In this document: piece after piece, positions 36,862-44,391 of the stretch
Layout: every line of letters begins with the position of its first letter
Position numbering within the stretch: the first letter of the stretch is position 1
DNA from: Candidatus Peregrinibacteria bacterium HGW-Peregrinibacteria-1
Lineage (GTDB): Bacteria > Patescibacteriota > Gracilibacteria > UBA1369 > LOWO2-01-FULL-3
Assembly: GCA_002839505.1 (NCBI GenBank)
Contig: PGYE01000001.1
Span: 294,459-358,458, forward strand
Reading direction: 5' to 3'
Length of the DNA: 64,000 nt
Position numbers and translations under genes: made by a program
The notes under the pieces: generated by a model
What the model saw: only the letters and a program-made list of their open reading frames with translations
Databases searched by the model: none
Told to the model about the DNA's origin: nothing

Positions 36862-39800
36862 ATGCAAAAACTGCGAAAAGTATTTGCTTCAGCAGGTATC
36901 GTTGCTGTTCTTTCAACACTGTTTGTTGCTCAAGCTGCTACAGCTGCAACATTCAATGATGTCCCAAGTAATTCTTGGTTCGCTCCTTATGTGGAGGAAC
37001 TAGTTAGCTTAGGCGTTGTCAGTGCTGAAAATAATAGCTACCGTCCTGGTGACTCATTAAATAGAGCGGAAGCTACTAAGCTTCTGGTAGAGGCTTGTGA
37101 CCTAAGTGGTACAACTTCTATCAGCTTCTCTGATGTTTCATCAGGAGCTTGGTTCCACTCTTATGTATCAACTGCTGCTGCCAACATGGTTGTAGAAGGT
37201 TACTCAGACGGAACTTTCCGTCCTAGTGCTGCTATCAATCGTGCCGAGTTCGTAAAAATGGCAAATGTAGCCTGCGACCTTCCTGACATGTCTTCAATGG
37301 ACAACCCGTTCACTGATGTCGCTTCAGGAGTATGGTACAGAGACCATGTTGTAACCTCTTACTGGAATTCAGTAATTGACGGTGTCAACGGTTCAGACAA
37401 ATTTGCACCTGGAAACAGCATCAACAGAGCTGAGGCTGCAAAAGTAATCGCTAACACTATGGATCCGGTTGAAAGACCAGAAGAACCTACTGGACCTGTA
37501 CAAGGTGGAAGCGTTTCAGTTTCTAAATCTACCAGCGGACCTGGTTCAGTGGTAGGAATCCCTAAAGGAGCTACCGGAGTACATGTTGCCTCTTTCGACT
37601 TCAAAGCCGGAACACAAGATGCTACAGTCCAAGCTCTTACCCTTAAGAGAAGAGACACAGGAGATCCTGCTGACTTCTCACGCATTTACCTTTATGTTGG
37701 AGACAATTCTCTAACTAATGGTAAATCTCTAAACAGCTCTTCAAACGAAGTAATCTTCAGCAACCTTGGTCTTCAAGTAGCTGCTGGGAAAACCGTTACA
37801 GTTGATGTAGTTGTTGATATCGCATGTGTCGGTCTTGACTGTGTCGACACTCCTGGAAGCGGAATTCACAGATTCGTTCTTGAAGCTGCTACTTCTGTAG
37901 AAGCTGGAGGATCTGTTACTGGAAGTTTCCCTGTTTCATCTGATCAATTCAGCACCGGAAGCGTAGCTGCCGGAGCTTTAACTGTTGATGTTAACGGAAC
38001 AACTTACACTCGTACAACTGGAGAAGTTGATGTTGAAGTAGGTGGATTCAGAGTTGATGTAACTAACAAAGAGGATGTTCACTTCGAAAAAATTACTCTT
38101 TACAACGATGATGACGATGTCCTTTCAAACCTAACTCTTTGGAGAGGTTCTGAAAAAGTAGCTACTGCTATGCAAGACGGACGCCGTTTCACTTTCGTAC
38201 TTGATGAGCCTATTGCAATCCAAAAAGGAAATGCAGTTGCCTTCAAAGTAAGAGGTGATGTTTCTGGTCGTGACGGAGACACTGCTGAGCTTTATGTTCG
38301 TTACCGTGCTGATGTTACTGCTGTAGGGCAAACATTCGGATATGGAGTTAATGTTTCTGGAGGAAACTATGTTGATGAAACTGGTGGAGTTTCACGAAGC
38401 ACTACTACTGTACAAGCTGGACAGTTTACAATCGTATTCAATGGTCCTACTTCTAGTGATGTTTCAAACGATATGAATGATGTTGTTCTTATGAACTTCA
38501 ATCTTACCCCTGACAGCACTGTTAATGTAGAAAGAGCTCGAGTTTTATTTGATGTTACTGAAGTCGGTGCAGCCTTAACTGACGCTAGTCTTTCAAATCC
38601 TGAAATCGTCTGTAACGGTTCAGTTGTTGCCCAAGAAAACACTGTACCTGCAGGAGGAGTCGTTGACTTCAACGATGACTGGACTTTGACCGGTGGAGAA
38701 ACTGCTAACTGTCAAGTAAGAGTTGACATCGAAGCTACTGGTACTGGTACTATTCAAGCTACTTTGGTAAATGCTGGATGGACAATCCGTGATAACGACA
38801 GCAACGACCAAATATCTGAGATTATTCCTTCTGGAGATATCCAAGGTAATGAAATGGAAGTTGTAGAAGCATCTCTTGATGTTGCTATTTCTAGCTTGGT
38901 TCCAAGTTCACAAAGTTATGTTAAAGGTACGATGGGTGCAGATGCTGTAGCCTTCACCTTTGACGCTGGAGAATCTGACGATGTAACAGTTAATGCTCTT
39001 GAGTTTACTGGTTTGGTCTCTGACGAAGCAGTAGGACCTACTTATGACGAAACTGCGCGCGATATCATCGTTAAAGTATCTCTTTACGAGTCAACAGACC
39101 TTACTACGCCTATCGTGGCTGGTAAGTCTTTAAGCACAAACGGAACAGTTCAATTCAACTCTCTTAACTGGCAAATTGCGGCAGGTCAAACTGCTACTCT
39201 TGTAGTTAAGGTTGATCTTGCTACTTCAGCTCCATTAAGTGCAAATGCTGATAGATTTGCTGTTTCATTGACATCTGTTGATGCTGAATACGGAAATGGT
39301 TCAAGCCTTACCGTAAACGGTACTCCAACTAACGCTGCCGGAACTGTAAGCCAAGTTGTTGATGGTACTGGTACTATCGCACTTGATGCTCCAAATGCTC
39401 CAGCAGCTGCCTTAGCTGCTGCCGATGAGACTACGACTGCTCACGTTATAAGATTCCGCGCTGATGATGAGGCCTTCGAAGTACAAGACCTTACCATAGA
39501 AGGAACTAATGAAGATCAACTTACCAGCGTAACTCTTGCATACAAAAATGCTGAAGGTGCTGATGTTACAGTTACCCGTGGATTCACTGGTGCCAACGCT
39601 AGTTTCACTAGTCTATCTCCGGCAATCTATGTACCTAAAGATGGTACTGCCACTGTAACTGTTCGTGTTACTGTTGCCGGTAAGAACTCTCTTACTAACG
39701 GTACTGATGTAACTGTAAATCCAATTTCTTACAAGGCGGTAGGTGTTGATTCACAACAAACTGTGACCAATGCCCAAAACTTCCAAAGTAACGCCTTGAC

Positions 39801-40317
39801 TGTTTACAAAGCTTACCCAACATTTGCATTCGCTGCATCTAGTGAAACTAAATTGATTCCTGGATCAGCTGACTTCGAGCTTGCTAAGCTAAGTATTACA
39901 GCTAAGGGTTCAGAAGCTGTTGTCTTCTCAGAAGCTGCTACAGCAAACGAGATTGAACTAGTAGTCTCTGGACAATGTACAGGTGCCGGTGCTGCTCTTG
40001 CAGATGTTACGCTTAGAGATAGCGATAACAATGTAGTTGCAGAATTCACCTATGCTGGAGTTGAAACTCTATGTGCTGGTGACACTGCTACCTTAGTATT
40101 TACAGACACGGTTAATATCGCGCCTGGAACTACTGAGACCTTTACAATCCATGGAGACACTACTGGATTTACTGGAGATTCTGATTCTGTACAGTTGAGA
40201 CTTCTTTCAGCTTCTGCTACAGACTTTGCAATTGACGGTGAAACTCCAAAAGTTAACTATACTGAATCTGCAATCCTATTCCGCGGAAACCTTTCTTCAC
40301 CTGTCCTTTCTAAATAA
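36862..40317 (+). CDS. probable major S-layer protein with three N-terminal SLH domains
   Basis: An 1151-residue exported protein. A signal peptide covers about 1-28 (VAVLSTLFVAQAATA). Three SLH domains span about 30-205 (FNDVPSNSWFAPYVEEL, FSDVSSGAWFHSYVSTA, FTDVASGVWYRDHVVTS), each with a following RAEx motif. The rest is a long beta-rich, Thr/Ala/Val/Asp-rich, Lys-poor array, probably several Ig-like domains, ending PVLSK. It has very few cysteines, which are clustered. Codon use differs sharply from all neighbours (GCT, GTT, ACT, CTT instead of the C-ending forms), as expected of a very highly expressed gene. A long upstream region and a strong terminator support abundance. The main cell-surface lattice protein is the best guess. 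Confidence 0.88.
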   Translation: MQKLRKVFASAGIVAVLSTLFVAQAATAATFNDVPSNSWFAPYVEELVSLGVVSAENNSYRPGDSLNRAEATKLLVEACDLSGTTSISFSDVSSGAWFHSYVSTAAANMVVEGYSDGTFRPSAAINRAEFVKMANVACDLPDMSSMDNPFTDVASGVWYRDHVVTSYWNSVIDGVNGSDKFAPGNSINRAEAAKVIANTMDPVERPEEPTGPVQGGSVSVSKSTSGPGSVVGIPKGATGVHVASFDFKAGTQDATVQALTLKRRDTGDPADFSRIYLYVGDNSLTNGKSLNSSSNEVIFSNLGLQVAAGKTVTVDVVVDIACVGLDCVDTPGSGIHRFVLEAATSVEAGGSVTGSFPVSSDQFSTGSVAAGALTVDVNGTTYTRTTGEVDVEVGGFRVDVTNKEDVHFEKITLYNDDDDVLSNLTLWRGSEKVATAMQDGRRFTFVLDEPIAIQKGNAVAFKVRGDVSGRDGDTAELYVRYRADVTAVGQTFGYGVNVSGGNYVDETGGVSRSTTTVQAGQFTIVFNGPTSSDVSNDMNDVVLMNFNLTPDSTVNVERARVLFDVTEVGAALTDASLSNPEIVCNGSVVAQENTVPAGGVVDFNDDWTLTGGETANCQVRVDIEATGTGTIQATLVNAGWTIRDNDSNDQISEIIPSGDIQGNEMEVVEASLDVAISSLVPSSQSYVKGTMGADAVAFTFDAGESDDVTVNALEFTGLVSDEAVGPTYDETARDIIVKVSLYESTDLTTPIVAGKSLSTNGTVQFNSLNWQIAAGQTATLVVKVDLATSAPLSANADRFAVSLTSVDAEYGNGSSLTVNGTPTNAAGTVSQVVDGTGTIALDAPNAPAAALAAADETTTAHVIRFRADDEAFEVQDLTIEGTNEDQLTSVTLAYKNAEGADVTVTRGFTGANASFTSLSPAIYVPKDGTATVTVRVTVAGKNSLTNGTDVTVNPISYKAVGVDSQQTVTNAQNFQSNALTVYKAYPTFAFAASSETKLIPGSADFELAKLSITAKGSEAVVFSEAATANEIELVVSGQCTGAGAALADVTLRDSDNNVVAEFTYAGVETLCAGDTATLVFTDTVNIAPGTTETFTIHGDTTGFTGDSDSVQLRLLSASATDFAIDGETPKVNYTESAILFRGNLSSPVLSK

Positions 40318-40372
40318 TTCTATTTAGATCTGACATCTGAATCCGATTGAGACACTCTCTCAATCACACACA

Positions 40373-40408
40373 AAAAAGCCCCGAGCGTTCATTCGCCCGG
40401 GGCTTTTT
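40373..40408 (+). terminator. strong rho-independent terminator of the S-layer gene
   Basis: AAAAAGCCCCG/CGGGGCTTTTT with a single A-C mismatch, then GCG/CGC and loop TTCATT. A very stable stem with a T-tract. Confidence 0.93.
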
Positions 40409-40417
40409 GTTTATCTG

Positions 40418-40453
40418 GATTTAGTGTTGTCACTATTTTGACCACACTAAATC
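40418..40453. repeat. 15-bp imperfect inverted repeat
   Basis: GATTTAGTGTTGTCA and TGACCACACTAAATC around a 6-base centre; the arms match at 14 of 15 positions. It lies between the S-layer terminator and the toxin-antitoxin promoter. It could be an operator or a recombination half-site pair. Confidence 0.6.
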
Positions 40454-40474
40454 ACAGATACAGCCACAAATTAT

Positions 40475-40503
40475 TTGTTTTTTACTATATAACTCTATAT
40501 AAT
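40475..40503 (+). promoter_or_regulatory. promoter of the toxin-antitoxin pair
   Basis: TTGTTT (40475-40480), 17-bp spacer, perfect TATAAT (40498-40503), 28 bp before the antitoxin ATG. Confidence 0.6.
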
Positions 40504-40531
40504 AAAACATATAAAATCCAACAATCTTTAT

Positions 40532-40780
40532 ATGAATAATATCGTTACAACCACAGAGGTACAACAAAAGATCGGTACAATCACCCGTAGCATTGACCAA
40601 GAAACCTACATTGTCACCAGCCACGGTAAAGGTAAAATCGTGATGCTTCCGTATTTTGACGGCTGTGACCGGAATATGGCTGAATACATGGAGGACTATG
40701 AGATGATTAAAAACAAAGCCAAGCTTAAGGCCAAATATTCAAAATCACGAGCATCAGGGGAGAGTGATCTTATTATCTAA
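40532..40780 (+). CDS. antitoxin, Phd/YefM-like
   Basis: An 82-residue protein placed 3 bp ahead of a RelE-type toxin gene. The N-terminus (NIVTTTEVQQKIGTITRSID, then YIVTSHGKGKIVMLPY) follows the Phd/YefM antitoxin pattern: a DNA-binding N-terminal fold with a strand reading like 'xVTxxGKxxxVLxPY'. The C-terminal part is charged and probably disordered until bound to the toxin. It should neutralise the toxin and repress the shared promoter. Confidence 0.75.
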   Translation: MNNIVTTTEVQQKIGTITRSIDQETYIVTSHGKGKIVMLPYFDGCDRNMAEYMEDYEMIKNKAKLKAKYSKSRASGESDLII

Positions 40781-40783
40781 ACT

Positions 40784-41053
40784 ATGATTCAATTCATCTT
40801 CACAAAATCCGCCAAAAAGACTTTCCAGAAGTTACCAGCTGCTATCCGTGATCGCATCATCACCAAACTCAAAGAGTTAAAGAACCATAGCGACATTTTT
40901 TCTACCCTCAAAAAACTTCACCACTTCAGCCCCGCCACCCACCGCCTAAGAATTGGCGACTACCGCATAATCCTTGAACTCCAAGACTACACCGACACCC
41001 ACACAACCTTCCTAATCCTCGACCTTGGAAGTCGCAAAGACATTTACAACTAA
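40784..41053 (+). CDS. RelE/ParE-family toxin
   Basis: An 89-residue protein of the RelE/ParE superfamily, probably an mRNA interferase acting on ribosomes. Visible features are FTKSAKKTFQKLPAAIRDRI at the N-terminus, a central LKKLHHF and then HRLRIGDYRIILEL, with the usual Arg-rich strand, and a final LDLGSRKDIY. Normal length. It is the second gene of a type II toxin-antitoxin operon. Confidence 0.85.
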   Translation: MIQFIFTKSAKKTFQKLPAAIRDRIITKLKELKNHSDIFSTLKKLHHFSPATHRLRIGDYRIILELQDYTDTHTTFLILDLGSRKDIYN

Positions 41054-41068
41054 TACCACTTAAAGTTT

Positions 41069-41092
41069 GTTGCCCACCTAACGACACCACAA
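41069..41092. repeat. 24-bp direct repeat, copy A
   Basis: Starts GTTGCCCACCTAACGAC and ends ACCACAA; 22 of 24 bases are identical to copy B at 41710-41733. The two copies flank an AT-rich segment with one orphan gene. Confidence 0.7.
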
Positions 41093-41146
41093 AAGACATT
41101 TTGATTATTGCAAACCATCCTCACATTTGCTAAAATGCAACCAGAG

Positions 41147-41195
41147 AAAGGCTTTCGGCCTGTAGTTAATATACTACGCTTAGCGGAAAGTCTTT
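41147..41195. repeat. composite hairpin between the toxin and the orphan gene
   Basis: Outer arms AAAGGCTTTC/GAAAGTCTTT (one G-U) enclose an inner hairpin GTAGT-TAATAT-ACTAC. The T-rich end on the + strand and the location just before the orphan gene's stop suggest a bidirectional terminator. Confidence 0.5.
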
Positions 41196-41198
41196 TTC

Positions 41199-41645
41199 TT
41201 ATTTGTTTGGGAATATAGAAATAAGATATTTTTGATTAGTTCGTTTATTCTCTTTGATTTGTACATAGAAAATGTCATTTTCTTTTGTGATTCCAGCAAA
41301 ACGATGAAGTACTTCATTGGCTTTGTTAGGGTTATCTTTTGATCTTGGATCAATTTTACTATTTCTGATTAATTCCATAGAAGCCTCAAAGAACTTAAGC
41401 CTTTCCATTCGGTCTTTCCATTTTTGTTGATCAAAAAGATGTTGCCAAAACAAGGCAAGGAAGACTTTATCCTTCTTGAAATAAGCTGACCTAATATATG
41501 GCCTACGCTTACTCTTCATTTTAATATTACTATAGATAGCAAAAGCTTTCTTTCTAACTTCATAAAAATCTGAGCCTGCCAATTTGCTAGTTTTTGTTCT
41601 ATACACTTTCATAACCTCAATTCTACTTCTGCTTAATGTTTTCAT
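41199..41645 (-). CDS. orphan AT-rich accessory gene, possible PBECR-type nuclease toxin
   Basis: 148 residues from the ATG at 41643-41645; a TTG four codons upstream is possible. A basic soluble protein. The C-terminal quarter (HRFAGITKENDIFYVQIKEN, then KYLISIFP) resembles phage-barnase/EndoU/RelE-like (PBECR) nuclease domains with an HR pair followed by VQIxE and a final SIFP strand; this assignment is tentative. It uses AT-rich codons unlike the neighbours and lies between two 24-bp direct repeats, next to a toxin-antitoxin pair. All of this points to acquisition by transfer. Confidence 0.65.
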   Translation of the reverse strand: MKTLSRSRIEVMKVYRTKTSKLAGSDFYEVRKKAFAIYSNIKMKSKRRPYIRSAYFKKDKVFLALFWQHLFDQQKWKDRMERLKFFEASMELIRNSKIDPRSKDNPNKANEVLHRFAGITKENDIFYVQIKENKRTNQKYLISIFPNK

Positions 41646-41709
41646 CAAAAGAAACAAGATTTTCTTGCCAAGAAACCTATCACACTAAGCTTTCTCCAAG
41701 CATTTTGGC

Positions 41710-41733
41710 GTTGCCCACTTCACGACACCACAA
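41710..41733. repeat. 24-bp direct repeat, copy B
   Basis: Starts GTTGCCCACTTCACGAC and ends ACCACAA; the partner of copy A at 41069-41092. Same orientation, starts 641 bp apart. Confidence 0.7.
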
Positions 41734-41796
41734 TCACCAACCACTCCGATAATAAACTTTAATTTACAAACAAAACACCGCATAATAACAGCAAAA

Positions 41797-41802
41797 TATA
41801 AT
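41797..41802 (+). promoter_or_regulatory. -10 box of eno, leaderless arrangement
   Basis: A perfect TATAAT only 8 nt before the eno ATG at 41811. No good -35 box. The predicted transcript starts within one or two bases of the start codon. Confidence 0.45.
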
Positions 41803-41810
41803 CCACTTCT

Positions 41811-43079
<1,269 letters not shown>

Positions 43080-43106
43080 AGGCAAATACAAGGAAATAAA
43101 ACCCAG

Positions 43107-43135
43107 TTGAGAACACCACCATATTTTGCTATCTT
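43107..43135 (+). promoter_or_regulatory. promoter of the MBL-like gene
   Basis: TTGAGA (43107-43112), 17-bp spacer, TATCTT (43130-43135) with a TGC extension, 28 bp before the ATG. Confidence 0.55.
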
Positions 43136-43163
43136 ACCTCCACACTAACAGAATAAAAACACT

Positions 43164-43742
43164 ATGGAACTAACATACCACGGCGACACCACCCTAAAAG
43201 TCACCGGAAAAAAAGCCACCGTCCTCCTAAACCCTAAAACCAAAAACTCCTCACTCACCGCCGACCTAGTCATCTCAAACCTACCCGACGACCAACTCGC
43301 CGTACCAAACGGCATCACCAAAATCTTCTCTTGGCCAGGTGAATACGAAGCCAACGAAGTCCCAATTCAAGGTCTCGACATCCGCCGCAAAGACGGCTCA
43401 CTCAACACCGTATTCTTCTTCACCGTTGACGGAATACACCTCTGCCACCTCGGAAACATCGACACCACCCTCCAAAAAGAAGAACTCAACACCATCGGAG
43501 ATGTCGACATACTAATGATCAACATCGGCGACGACCTCGAACTCAGCACCAAAGACGCCATCGAACTAATCGAATCCATCGAACCCCGCATCCTCCTCTT
43601 CATGGGACACAATTATGAACAAAGCCCCGTCCTCAAAGAACTCGAACTCACCAACATCGAAAAGAAAGACAAATTCACCCTCAAAGACACCAGCGAACTC
43701 CCCGAATCCGACCGCCTCGACATCGCTTTGAACGCCGTATAA
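43164..43742 (+). CDS. degenerate MBL-fold (UlaG-like) protein
   Basis: A 192-residue protein of the metallo-beta-lactamase-fold 'Zn-dependent hydrolase' type. It opens MELTYHGDTTLKVTGKKATV and LLNP, then VISNLPDD where the metal site would be, GEYEANEVPIQGLDIRRKDG, and GIHLCHLGNI, VDILMINIG. The HxHxDH ligand motif is missing, so it may not bind metal as the family usually does. This shortened form occurs widely in Patescibacteria-like genomes. Monocistronic, with its own promoter, followed at once by the repeat block. Confidence 0.75.
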   Translation: MELTYHGDTTLKVTGKKATVLLNPKTKNSSLTADLVISNLPDDQLAVPNGITKIFSWPGEYEANEVPIQGLDIRRKDGSLNTVFFFTVDGIHLCHLGNIDTTLQKEELNTIGDVDILMINIGDDLELSTKDAIELIESIEPRILLFMGHNYEQSPVLKELELTNIEKKDKFTLKDTSELPESDRLDIALNAV

Positions 43743-43770
43743 AGAACTGAATTCAGACCAATCTTTACTG

Positions 43771-43859
43771 AGCCTTTGCGGGCCGGTGCCGAATGAAATG
43801 AGGCGAGCAAAGGCGAGATTTGAGGTGCGATTTCCCGCTGGGGAAATTGACGCCGTCCG
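43771..43859. repeat. structured repeat, copy 1 (compact form)
   Basis: It begins GAGCCTTTGCGGGCCGGTGC and ends with a 50-bp block containing ATTTCCC-GCTG-GGGAAAT and GACGCCGTCC. GCCTTTGC (43773-43780) pairs perfectly with GCAAAGGC (43807-43814). Both ends recur in copy 2 at 43962-44192, where they are separated by a 158-bp middle. Confidence 0.8.
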
Positions 43860-43904
43860 AAACAGAATCAGATTACCACCCCACCTCTTTTTACCAAATT
43901 TTCA

Positions 43905-44231
43905 TTTTGGAGAATTACCAGCAAGTTAAGTGGCAAGATAGTATTATGGTGGGCGTATCGGAGCCTTTGCGGGCCGGTGCCTCTCACAGGCTGAATTCGG
44001 ATAATCTTCACCTATTACTTATTTTGCGTCATTGCGATTATGTCGAGCGATCATGTATCACGAGACATGGGCAAGGCGTACATGCTAGCCGCAGCCCATT
44101 TAATCGCTGAAAGCAAAATAAGTATGGTGAAGATTATCTAAAGGCGAGATCCTGAGGTGCAATTTCCCGCTGGGGAAATTGACGCCGTCCCACCAGAATA
44201 CTACTGCCACTTAACACTTTCCTCCAAAATT
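43905..44231. mobile_element. nested inverted-repeat element (MITE-like), containing copy 2 of the repeat
   Basis: Outer arms: about 43905-43954 and 44190-44231, sharing ATTTTGGAG, GTTAAGTGGCA and TAGTATTNTGGTGGG in inverted order. Inside lies copy 2 of the structured repeat (43962-43982 and 44141-44192). Within that, a third palindrome spans 44001-44139, with arms GATAATCTTCACC plus CTTATTTTGC matched at the other end, and a further GCGATTA/TAATCGC pair inside. There is no credible reading frame. It lies directly upstream of tRNA-Arg. A non-autonomous mobile element or a large structured RNA are the main options. Confidence 0.6.
44001..44139. repeat. 139-bp internal palindrome
   Basis: Left arm 44001-44028 and right arm 44114-44139 pair over 23 bases with one small internal loop (TATTA against TAT). 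Inner pairs are GCGATTA (44035-44041)/TAATCGC (44102-44108) and ATGGGC (44068-44073)/GCCCAT (44095-44100). It replaces the short middle of copy 1. Confidence 0.8.
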
Positions 44232-44299
44232 ACCTTCCCTCAAACTGCTCATTGTCTTTCCCCCCATAATATGGCATCTTTTCACCTGTCTTCTACGCG

Positions 44300-44374
44300 T
44301 CCTCGTAGTTCAATGGATAGAACGGAGGTTTCCTAAACCTTAAATGCAGGTTCAATTCCTGCCGAGGACACCAC
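44300..44374 (+). tRNA. tRNA-Arg (anticodon CCU)
   Basis: Acceptor GTCCTCG/CGAGGAC, D-arm GTTC/GAAC, anticodon loop TTCCTAA (CCT at 34-36, reading AGG), T-arm GCAGG/CCTGC with loop TTCAATT, discriminator A and encoded CCA. It lies 69 bp after the repeat element. Confidence 0.93.
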
Positions 44375-44391
44375 TACATAACGCAATAAAC

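Noticed and set aside
36686-36919. 77-residue minus-strand frame overlapping the S-layer start
   Set aside because: It overlaps the signal-peptide region of a certain gene on the other strand and lies in the structured leader.
41069-41733. Integron gene cassette with attC sites
   Set aside because: Copy A contains an RYYYAAC-like stretch (ACCTAAC) but copy B does not, there is no matching GTTRRRY partner at the right distance, and no integrase is seen.
43820-44110. 96-residue open frame across the repeat element
   Set aside because: It runs through palindromic repeat sequence, has no protein-like composition, and shares no family feature; it is best explained by chance.
43771-44231. Retron, CRISPR array or tnpB-associated RNA
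   Set aside because: No reverse transcriptase, cas or tnpB gene is near; the repeats are not regularly spaced and there are only two copies.
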